Positions 15,967 through 22,919 of a DNA stretch of 33,822 nucleotides are shown here, piece after piece. The DNA lies in the IMG/VR virus record IMGVR_UViG_3300045117_000212, positions 1 through 33,822 of that record. One strand, 5' to 3'. This DNA is from a virus. Each line of letters opens with the position of its first letter. The stretch's first letter is position 1. The position numbers were made by a program, and so were the translations under genes. A model generated the notes under the pieces. It saw only the letters and a program-made list of their open reading frames with translations. It ran no database searches and was not told the DNA's origin.

Positions 15967-18900
15967 ATGAGGCAATTACTTATCCTCCTGTTTCTGATGG
16001 GAAGTGTTTTTGCCGCAATAGGAGACCCTTCCAAGTTTGGAAATAGCACAACAGTAACCTGCTACATAGGCGGAACGCAAGGCATTCTCAACTGCACTGG
16101 TCAGCTCATCGGAAAGAACCTAACCTTGATGACTGTTTGCAGTTCAGGGCAATTCCTCACCCTCAACACGACTACCAATCTCACCTATTGCGCGTCGCCG
16201 CCAGCATACCAGAACGGTTCAAGCAACCTCACAATAACTCAGGTCTTCGCAAACTTCTCGGCAACATCCCCCTGGCTAATCTACAACGGGGCAGGCAACT
16301 ACGCTTGGAACGACACTATGGGAAATCTCACATATTTGCTAAACTCTGTCTTCACGAGCGAAAACTCCTCAATCTGGTCAGCAATCAATGCGCGACTTCT
16401 CACCTCCACATTCAACGCGGAAAACGCCTCAATCTGGAGCGCGATAAACGCAAGGCTTCTGACATCCACTTTCACAGCGGAAAACGCATCCATATGGAGC
16501 TCAATAAACTCCCTCATCACTTCAAACGCAAGCACGAACGACAGAATTACGTCGGTCAATTCATCAGTCCAGGGGATTTTCACCGACTATGCGAACAAGA
16601 GCAAGAGCGAAACGATAATTGGCAACTGGCTCTTCACCCCGTCGAGCAACGTCACCTTCAGCAGCGGCAGGGTTCTCTTCTACTCGCCTGTCTTCTTCTA
16701 CAACGACACCACCTACTCCAACACGAATGCGATGAGGGTGAATTCCAGCATAACCGTGACGGACATCGGCAATGTTTCAGTCGTGAATATCAGCGATGAT
16801 GGAACAGGGAAGGGTAGGATTTGGAGCAACGGCTACGCAATCTTCCAGCAGACCGTCCAGGCGAGCGAGTTCAGCGGGGCGTTAAACTGGACTTTCCTGC
16901 AAAATTATCCTTCGGGATGCTCAACAGGATATGCCGTCCAAGCAGTAGGAGATACTCTCGCATGCGTCCTAATGCCCACAGGGAATGTCACAGGCTCGTT
17001 TTCAGCCAACCAAGTGCCATACGCCACCAACTCCACAAACTTAGCAAGCTCGCCGAACTTGGTTTTCAATGAAACACAGCTATCCATCAACGGAACACTA
17101 AGAATCAACACCAACAACATCATAGACATGCGCACAGGCTCGGCTACGAGCGTGGATAGGCTTGACATACTTGCCACGCAGGGAAACAGAGGGTCTTCAA
17201 TCCAACTGATTCCATCGGGAACAGGCACATTTTCAAAGTTCGCCACCGCGAACCAGAACTCCTCCTCAAACTTCGGAAGCATCATCATAGCCGCAGACGG
17301 AAACACAGGCTGGATTAATCCGCAGCAGGTCGGAACACCGACAACGAACCTGACAATACTCAGAATTGGCGGCGTTCCACCGACTGCGGGAGGCACGAAC
17401 TGGAGCGAAATACACCTCTTCAGCAGCAACGTGTCATTCCGCACAAACGAGTTGAGAATCGCTGACATTTCCAATACGTTCATAGGCTCATTTGCCGCAG
17501 TGTTGAATAACACAACCGTTCCCACAGCCAGCAGCACATTCGGCACATCAGTTCGCGGGCTTCCAAACGGGCATCTTTTCCTTGATGTTTTCAACAATGA
17601 CATCAATGATGCGGTGATGGTTCGTTTCAACAACTCAACAGCCATCAGCATCGGCGCAGTTTTCAGACCATCTTCCATAGACTTCTATGGAAACCTTAGA
17701 CCAGACGGGGCAGACTGCGGAGACGGGCAAACGATATATCGCATCACCGATGGGAATTGGGGGTGCGTTACGCCTATTGGTGGCGGTGCAGCAACAAAAC
17801 AGGTAGGGTATTGGCATACCGACACAATTTTAGCCGGTAGCGGAACATTCTACTACGACTTCGATAATTTCCTTCTTGGTGTGGGCGGAGAGATGGCAAG
17901 CGACCCGTCGGCAACACTCGATGTGAGGCAACAGGCAATCGACGGTGGAGCAGCCACCATCACTCCCGCATTCAAAGTCACAGGAGGCAGCCACACCCAG
18001 ATGGCTTCCGAAAACCACGACGCATTCTTCAATTTCAGCAGGACACTGATAATGCCAGGCGCATTTTCAAACCAACGGCAGTTCTACATTACTGCACCCG
18101 AATACAGGGATGGAGATGGATTAAATATCCAATCCGCAGCGACGGTAGCAATATCAGGCGCACCCCGACTTCAAAGCGGCGTGTTGGAGCATTCCGCAGC
18201 ACTTGACATAGAAGGCGGAAGCGTAACGACAGGCGGAACCCCAACCAACGCATACGGGCTTCGCGTTGCCGCACCGACTGGCGCAACGAACAACTATGCG
18301 GCACAGTTCAACGGGTTGCTTGACGCCACAAACGGTTTCAAGCTTCAAGGCGCACTGACTCTACCCGCCAATTCAGTCACAGATGCCTTCATTAATTCAG
18401 TTAATTGGACAAAAGTCTCAAACGCCCCTTGGATAACGAACAACCCTTACAACCTCACCATCAATTCAAGCCTCTCCATGCCCAATACATCGGGCAGGAT
18501 AGTTCTTTCAGGCAGACTATACGCAGACCAAGTAGGGACTCTTACTGACGACCAAATGTTGAGAAGAGGCGAATACCACAGACCAATGGTGAATTACACC
18601 GGTGCAAATGCGTCGCTTGCCATAACGGGGATGGCCTTTGAGCCGTATTTCAACGCAACAAACATAACCTTTCCAACGGTCATCGGTTTTGACATGCAGC
18701 CAAGAATACAGGGCAATACGACCACATACACAAATATGCGCCTTATAATGCCTATTAATTCAGGCACAGGAAATCCAAACACAACAACAACGACCAATAT
18801 TGAAGTCAGGAAGCCAACGCTTCTCGGCAACATCACCAATGTCATATTTAGCCTGGGCGGAGTGGCTTCTGTTTCGCCGTCGGGTAACTATTCCGTATAT

Positions 18901-19110
18901 GACGACTCTGGTTGGAACTGGTATCTGAAAAACAGCAACCTGACTGTCAATGGAACAATCAACGCAAGCTCATTCCTCATGCCGAGCGTAAATTCGCTTT
19001 CCTGTTCCGCAACAATCAAAGGCTCTCTCGGCTACAACTTCACGAGCAACAGGCCGTGCTACTGCAACTCAACGTCATGGCTGAACATGACGGGAGGGAC
19101 AGTGTGTTAA
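15967..19110 (+). CDS. Large secreted fibre-like protein with dense N-sequons
   Basis: One thousand and forty-seven residues from ATG 15967 (GAGGGA 5 nt upstream; an ATG at 15955 adds four residues). Signal peptide 1-15 (MRQLLILLFLMGSVFA). Residues 129-188 are three 20-residue repeats (ENASIWSAINARLLTSTF type), probably a helical stalk. The rest is beta-rich with fibre-like motifs (DPSATLDVRQQ, AYGLRVAAPTGATNNYAA). The end has a Cys-rich tail (C-S-A-T ... C-Y-C-N-S-T ... C). I count about 50 N-X-S/T sequons. A tail fibre or adhesin in outline; the signal peptide and sequons imply passage across the membrane and N-glycosylation. Confidence 0.75.
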   Translation: MRQLLILLFLMGSVFAAIGDPSKFGNSTTVTCYIGGTQGILNCTGQLIGKNLTLMTVCSSGQFLTLNTTTNLTYCASPPAYQNGSSNLTITQVFANFSATSPWLIYNGAGNYAWNDTMGNLTYLLNSVFTSENSSIWSAINARLLTSTFNAENASIWSAINARLLTSTFTAENASIWSSINSLITSNASTNDRITSVNSSVQGIFTDYANKSKSETIIGNWLFTPSSNVTFSSGRVLFYSPVFFYNDTTYSNTNAMRVNSSITVTDIGNVSVVNISDDGTGKGRIWSNGYAIFQQTVQASEFSGALNWTFLQNYPSGCSTGYAVQAVGDTLACVLMPTGNVTGSFSANQVPYATNSTNLASSPNLVFNETQLSINGTLRINTNNIIDMRTGSATSVDRLDILATQGNRGSSIQLIPSGTGTFSKFATANQNSSSNFGSIIIAADGNTGWINPQQVGTPTTNLTILRIGGVPPTAGGTNWSEIHLFSSNVSFRTNELRIADISNTFIGSFAAVLNNTTVPTASSTFGTSVRGLPNGHLFLDVFNNDINDAVMVRFNNSTAISIGAVFRPSSIDFYGNLRPDGADCGDGQTIYRITDGNWGCVTPIGGGAATKQVGYWHTDTILAGSGTFYYDFDNFLLGVGGEMASDPSATLDVRQQAIDGGAATITPAFKVTGGSHTQMASENHDAFFNFSRTLIMPGAFSNQRQFYITAPEYRDGDGLNIQSAATVAISGAPRLQSGVLEHSAALDIEGGSVTTGGTPTNAYGLRVAAPTGATNNYAAQFNGLLDATNGFKLQGALTLPANSVTDAFINSVNWTKVSNAPWITNNPYNLTINSSLSMPNTSGRIVLSGRLYADQVGTLTDDQMLRRGEYHRPMVNYTGANASLAITGMAFEPYFNATNITFPTVIGFDMQPRIQGNTTTYTNMRLIMPINSGTGNPNTTTTTNIEVRKPTLLGNITNVIFSLGGVASVSPSGNYSVYDDSGWNWYLKNSNLTVNGTINASSFLMPSVNSLSCSATIKGSLGYNFTSNRPCYCNSTSWLNMTGGTVC
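16351..16530 (+). repeat. Three 60-bp coding repeats in the fibre gene
   Basis: Copies at 16351, 16411 and 16471, each encoding a 20-residue unit like F-x-x-E-N-A-S-I-W-S-A-I-N. The third has diverged at its end. Confidence 0.8.
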
Positions 19111-19197
19111 AGATGTTCTGCCCCCGAACAGGATGTGTGAAGCAACCACGAACCAGACGAGATGGGACGGAGTAAGGGGATATTAGGAGGATTAGCG

Positions 19198-19656
19198 ATG
19201 GTCGAAAACAGCACAGCCAAAGTCGAGGCAGCCCCTCCAGCAAAAGGAATCGCTACAGAAGGAACTACATCAACCCAGCTTCCGCAATGGGATTTTTTTC
19301 AATGGGACTACTGTATGTATGAAGGTCTGGTAACGTCAGGTGCACCTCCTGATGGGGAAGCAGTTGTTGAAACAACCAAACAGGCAAAAGGTTCAGTAGA
19401 AGCACCGAAAAGGTCAAAATCATTTGTGGAAGCCACAAAACAGGCAACGGGGTCGGTAGAATCTGCCATCAGGTCAAAATCATTTGTGGAAACAACACGG
19501 TCAGCAAAAGGTTCAGTAGAAGCACCGAAAAGGTCAAAATCATTTGTGGAATCTGCCCAAATGGCTAAAGGCACAGTAGAAGCAGTCAAACGTTCAAAAT
19601 CATTTGTGGAAGCCACAAAACAGGCAAGGGCATACATTGAGCCAACGAAGGTTTAG
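19198..19656 (+). CDS. Decapeptide-repeat protein
   Basis: One hundred and fifty-two residues; AGGAGG 7 nt before the ATG. The N-terminal 60 contain 'TSTQLPQWDFFQWDY' and no known motif. Residues 60-150 are about nine copies of a 10-residue unit, consensus V-E-A-x-K-x-x-K-x-x, alternating GS/SF endings (VEAPKRSKSF, VEATKQAKGS). The regular V/E spacing suggests stacked beta turns or a charged fibre. No signal peptide. Not assigned to a family; its place between fibre and connector genes suggests a virion or surface role. The stop carries promoter copy 3. Confidence 0.7.
   Translation: MVENSTAKVEAAPPAKGIATEGTTSTQLPQWDFFQWDYCMYEGLVTSGAPPDGEAVVETTKQAKGSVEAPKRSKSFVEATKQATGSVESAIRSKSFVETTRSAKGSVEAPKRSKSFVESAQMAKGTVEAVKRSKSFVEATKQARAYIEPTKV
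19381..19620 (+). repeat. Four 60-bp tandem coding repeats
   Basis: Exact 60-bp period starting at 19381, 19441, 19501 and 19561; each has TCAAAATCATTTGTGGAA at the same place. Each encodes two decapeptide units. It is not CRISPR: repeats are contiguous and coding. Confidence 0.85.
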
Positions 19657-19670
19657 TGTTATTTAAAAAC
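19655..19670 (+). promoter_or_regulatory. Late promoter element, copy 3
   Basis: AGTGTTATTTAAAAAC on the TAG stop of the repeat-protein gene. Followed by GATGAGGT and the non-ATG start of the connector gene. Confidence 0.65.
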
Positions 19671-19699
19671 AAGCAGGATGAGGTATAACCAAAATTCGG

Positions 19700-20623
19700 G
19701 TGATTTTTATCGGAGTCTGGTTTGCTTGGCCCGCGCCAACAACTGAAAGCAGCTGGAACACGAGTCGAATATACAGGGCAACCTCACAATCAGGTTCTTT
19801 CAGCCTTTTGGTATCACAGACATTGTCCCTCTCTGCACCGGACACGACTTACTACGATGAGTCTGGGACAGGCACTCACTGGTATAAGTATTCATTCTAC
19901 AACTCGTCAAGCACAGTAGAAAGCCCATTATCTGACGCAATTCCCGCCACAAGAACAACAGTCACCTATTGCCAGCCGCAGGACGTTGCCGAACTCCTGC
20001 AATTCAGGAACAGCCAAGAACTCCATATGTTCGACTCACAAACAAAGCCAAACATTTTTGAAGTCCTTACCTACATCCGAAGGGCAGAAGACTACATCGA
20101 CAACAAGACAGGACACGCTTGGAGGGCAAGATATTCCGGAACCCCTGGCAACGACGCAACCGCTGCCGAGTGGGAACACCTTGACCAGCACATACCCTAC
20201 AAGAAGGGGCAAGGCTATCCTCTTTACATGAAACATCGCATGGTAAGAACACTTGCCGCTGGTTCAGGAGACGCCGTTTCTGTCTGGAATGGCTCCTCAT
20301 ACACCGATTACCTCGCAAGCAAAACAGAAGGAAGAAACAATGACTTCTGGGTGGATTACGAGAGAGGGATTCTTTACCTTATTGATGCTTCATTCGTGAG
20401 CCTTGACGATGCGGTGAGAATAAAATACCGATACGGAGATTCCACCGTTCCTGCCGACATAGAACACGCAGCGACACTTTTGGCAGCCATCCATGTCCTT
20501 GAAGGGGATGAAAGGAGCACCGTATTCCCGGAAGGCTCGTTCCGTTCCGCCATAGGGGAAAAAATCTATGACCTGAAAAAACAGGCGGAAGAAATAATCA
20601 GAGCACACACTGAGACGCAGTAG
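19700..20623 (+). CDS. Connector protein with Fn3-like N-terminus
   Basis: Three hundred and seven residues from GTG 19700; the in-frame ATT at 19694, 9 nt after GAGGT and 23 nt after the promoter, is an alternative. Residues 1-95 look like a fibronectin-III-like fold (FAWPAPTTESSW ... SRIYRATSQSGSFSLL ... SPLSDAIP). From about 100 on (CQPQDVAELLQF ... ILTYIRRAEDYIDNKTG-like) it resembles head-tail adaptor proteins that seal the portal. The fusion is unusual. Position before the tail-completion gene supports it. Confidence 0.65.
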   Translation: MIFIGVWFAWPAPTTESSWNTSRIYRATSQSGSFSLLVSQTLSLSAPDTTYYDESGTGTHWYKYSFYNSSSTVESPLSDAIPATRTTVTYCQPQDVAELLQFRNSQELHMFDSQTKPNIFEVLTYIRRAEDYIDNKTGHAWRARYSGTPGNDATAAEWEHLDQHIPYKKGQGYPLYMKHRMVRTLAAGSGDAVSVWNGSSYTDYLASKTEGRNNDFWVDYERGILYLIDASFVSLDDAVRIKYRYGDSTVPADIEHAATLLAAIHVLEGDERSTVFPEGSFRSAIGEKIYDLKKQAEEIIRAHTETQ

Positions 20624-20637
20624 TGTCATTTAAAAAG
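20622..20637 (+). promoter_or_regulatory. Late promoter element, copy 4
   Basis: AGTGTCATTTAAAAAG on the TAG stop of the connector gene; one base differs (C for T). A 35-nt gap to the ATG at 20673 leaves a leader with AAACCCGTTAGTT and GGTGG. Confidence 0.65.
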
Positions 20638-20672
20638 AAAAGAAGCGAGTTAAAACCCGTTAGTTGGTGGCA

Positions 20673-21119
20673 ATGACACAGGCAGACCCCGAAAGCGTGA
20701 TTCAAACGCTTCTCACAAACAATTGGACTTCTGGCAATACCGACAACAGAACCCCTAAGTTTTACATTTCTTCGGAGCCCTCCGTTTCCAAATTCCTAAG
20801 CCATGAGAATCTGGGGGACATCATCCTTATTTACGAAAGGAACAGGCAAAACATCAAGAATAGCACCGGTTCTTCGTCCAAGAGGGCAATCTACCATGTT
20901 TCACTTGACTGCCGTTCTACTGTGTCCAGAGCGCATTTTATCAAGTTTATTGGGGAAGCGGAAAGGGTGTTGGATGCGAACATAGTCAATCCTGCAACGG
21001 GCTACAATATCTTAGACCCAACGGGAACAATCCCCATCTCAAATGACAGCACGAAAGGTTTTTGGAGAGGTGTAATCGAGTGCGCGTTAATCAAGAGCAA
21101 TGTGACAAGAAACGCATAG
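20673..21119 (+). CDS. Probable tail-completion/neck protein
   Basis: One hundred and forty-eight residues from ATG 20673 (GGTGG 3 nt upstream). Pattern 'IQTLLTNNW' at the start, then 'DIILIYERNRQNIKN ... IYHVSLDCRSTVSRAHFIKFIGEAERVL ... FWRGVIECALIK' is that of small proteins that end the tail tube, between connector and tail tube genes. No direct family motif; the role comes from order and general fold. First gene of the tail unit. Confidence 0.55.
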   Translation: MTQADPESVIQTLLTNNWTSGNTDNRTPKFYISSEPSVSKFLSHENLGDIILIYERNRQNIKNSTGSSSKRAIYHVSLDCRSTVSRAHFIKFIGEAERVLDANIVNPATGYNILDPTGTIPISNDSTKGFWRGVIECALIKSNVTRNA

Positions 21120-21129
21120 GAGGGAGTTT

Positions 21130-21351
21130 ATGATTGACAAAGTAACAGTCAGGAGCCTCATAGGAGAGGTTAGGGTCAGAAGAAGAGACCCTGCGTTTGA
21201 GTATGACTTCAAGGAGACAGACGGAAGGGTTTGTGCAGAGGCGGAAAAATCCCACGCGGAGATAATCTGCCAAAATCCCGGGTTCGTGATTGAGGAGGAG
21301 CAAAAGGGCTCCTTCAAGAAATTAAAGGGAAAAACAGTTGTTGAGGTGTAG
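21130..21351 (+). CDS. Small protein before the tail tube gene
   Basis: Seventy-three residues, MIDKVTVRSLIGEVRVRRR.... Beta-rich start, then charged. GGAGGGA precedes the ATG. Directly upstream of the tail tube gene (2-nt gap). Not recognised. Confidence 0.55.
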   Translation: MIDKVTVRSLIGEVRVRRRDPAFEYDFKETDGRVCAEAEKSHAEIICQNPGFVIEEEQKGSFKKLKGKTVVEV

Positions 21352-21353
21352 AT

Positions 21354-22316
21354 ATGGCGAAACATTCAGTCCAACACGTATTGCTGTTCGGGAAGGAAAC
21401 AACCTATGGAACAGCCGTCAGTCCCACAAAGGACTTGGGGTTGAGGCAAAACTTCTCAATCGCAGCAGAACAGGCGGCAAGGGAAATCCATACAACGGGA
21501 CAGGCTGGTGCAGCACAAACAGCAGCAGGAAAGGCAGACCTGAAAGGCTCACTTGAACTGCTGATGCAGCATGGGAGACCATTGGAATACATATTTGGGA
21601 CAGTAGCCCACGCACAGTCCACGAATGATTGGACGCACACCTTCACAGTGGCAGACGACCTTCCAAGCATGACGCTTGAAAGTTCTTATGAGGACAGTTC
21701 AAGTGATGTGTCCCACACCCTTAATGGCGTGAAATTCACCTCTGCCACAATAGGCCTTGCATTGGACGGCTCTTTATCATTCAGGGCGGATTGGATGGCA
21801 AAAGACACTGTGAATGCAACAACCGCCTCCAGCGACGTTTTAAGCACATTGGCGTCTTTGCATGACTTCCATGGGGCATTCAAGACAGGAACCGAAGGGG
21901 GAGAAACAGCCGTTGCAGAAACCCAGAGCTTTGAGATTACTCTTAACAGGAACACCAAGAAAATTTGGGGGCTTGGAGACAGGGAAAACACGAAAGCGGC
22001 TGGAATGCAACTCAACGTCGATTTTACGGCAACTGTGGGTTTCAATGACAACACCGAGTTCGCAAGACTGTTAGGCGGGACTTCCATCGGTGCAACGGCA
22101 GACACGCCATTTGGAGTTGTGATGTCGGCAGACAATGGAACCGCATTGGGTTCTGGAAAGAGGGCATTGACGATGACCCTGCAAAATGTCCATTACCGTT
22201 CTGTGAATATCACCACACCGATAGGTGACTGGATTATGGCGGATGTCGCAGGGACAGGGACGGTTTCTGCTACCGGCTGCACATACGTCGATAACATCTC
22301 ATCTGGCTCATGGTAA
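21354..22316 (+). CDS. Major tail (tube) protein
   Basis: Three hundred and twenty residues. The beginning 'LLFGKETTYGTAVSPTKDLG' is the classical opening of phage tail tube proteins; 'SFEITLNRNTKKIWGLGDRE' and the following strands fit the tube fold. It would form the tail tube wall. No sheath gene is seen nearby, which suggests a non-contractile tail. A hairpin follows the stop. Confidence 0.8.
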   Translation: MAKHSVQHVLLFGKETTYGTAVSPTKDLGLRQNFSIAAEQAAREIHTTGQAGAAQTAAGKADLKGSLELLMQHGRPLEYIFGTVAHAQSTNDWTHTFTVADDLPSMTLESSYEDSSSDVSHTLNGVKFTSATIGLALDGSLSFRADWMAKDTVNATTASSDVLSTLASLHDFHGAFKTGTEGGETAVAETQSFEITLNRNTKKIWGLGDRENTKAAGMQLNVDFTATVGFNDNTEFARLLGGTSIGATADTPFGVVMSADNGTALGSGKRALTMTLQNVHYRSVNITTPIGDWIMADVAGTGTVSATGCTYVDNISSGSW

Positions 22317-22319
22317 TCA

Positions 22320-22342
22320 GTTTAGGTGAAATTTACCTAAAC
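22320..22342 (+). terminator. Hairpin after the tail tube gene
   Basis: Perfect 8-bp arms GTTTAGGT and ACCTAAAC around a 7-nt loop, 3 nt after the stop. Together with the capsid hairpin, it may protect or attenuate an abundant structural mRNA. The sequence AAACCCGTTAGTT just after also occurs at 20653. Confidence 0.55.
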
Positions 22343-22368
22343 CCGTTAGTTTGTTTGGAGGCGAGAGA

Positions 22369-22692
22369 ATGGTGGAAGTGGAACTGAATGACTCAGGTCT
22401 GAAAATAGACGTGAAAAAACCCACGGGGGCTTTGCAAATGGAGTATATCATGCAAATGAATCTGCTCCAAAGCTCCGATAAAGCCGAAGCAATGGCAACG
22501 TGGGTGAAATACCGGCATGGGCTAATCCCCAAGCTGTGCAAGCAATTCAAAACAGTAAGCGAAGTCCAAGACCTGACAACGGACGACATAGAACAGATAA
22601 TGGCGATAGTTGAGGGGAAGATTCTTTCACTGATGGGAAAGAGTTTTTTACCGAACTCTCCAGCGTTGCAAGTCTCAACCCAACAGCCTTAG
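22369..22692 (+). CDS. Tail assembly chaperone, zero-frame product (gpG-like)
   Basis: One hundred and seven residues from ATG 22369 (GGAGG about 8 nt upstream). MVEVELNDSGLKIDVKKPTG..., small and helical; it lies between the tail tube and tape measure genes, the fixed place of lambda gpG-type chaperones. Near its end AGT TTT TTA contains a T-TTT-TTA slippery heptamer. It would bind the tape measure protein during tube assembly. Confidence 0.75.
   Translation: MVEVELNDSGLKIDVKKPTGALQMEYIMQMNLLQSSDKAEAMATWVKYRHGLIPKLCKQFKTVSEVQDLTTDDIEQIMAIVEGKILSLMGKSFLPNSPALQVSTQQP
22644..22650 (+). other. -1 frameshift slippery site T-TTT-TTA
   Basis: Heptamer of X-XXY-YYZ type exactly in the zero frame of the chaperone gene. 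A -1 slip continues into a 90-codon frame that ends at 22919. Length and place match the gpG-T shift of tailed phages. Confidence 0.75.
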
Positions 22693-22919
22693 CTTTCCTG
22701 ATAAAGAAGGGGAAGGTTTCGCCAAGAACCCTCCTATATTTGAAGATGGAGGGGTTGTCTGAGATTTACGGCTGGACGCCAAGACAGATAAGAAGAGACC
22801 TTACAGGGGAGGATTTGTTCGCCTATCTTGCCATCCTTGACGGAAAGGCAAAACAGGCGAAACAGGCAAAGCAACAAACGCCAACCGTTCCCACAAGGTC
22901 ATTCAGGAGATTGCGATGA
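22650..22919 (+). CDS. T-like extension of the tail assembly chaperone (via -1 shift)
   Basis: Eighty-nine residues with no start codon of its own: TELSSVASLNPTALAFLIKK..., then LSEIYGWTPRQIRRDL and FAYLAILDGKAKQAKQ. The fusion product (22369-22919) would be about 183 residues. In phage lambda the gpG-T fusion recruits the tape measure and tube subunits; the same role is inferred. The stop overlaps the tape measure start by ATGA, which supports real translation of this frame. Confidence 0.75.
   Translation, partial: TELSSVASLNPTALAFLIKKGKVSPRTLLYLKMEGLSEIYGWTPRQIRRDLTGEDLFAYLAILDGKAKQAKQAKQQTPTVPTRSFRRLR

Noticed and set aside
16905-17678. 257-codon minus-strand ORF in the fibre gene
   Set aside because: Shadow of the fibre coding sequence, no start signal, no family features.
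19381-19620. CRISPR-like regular repeats
   Set aside because: Repeats are contiguous, 60 bp, in one reading frame and without spacers.
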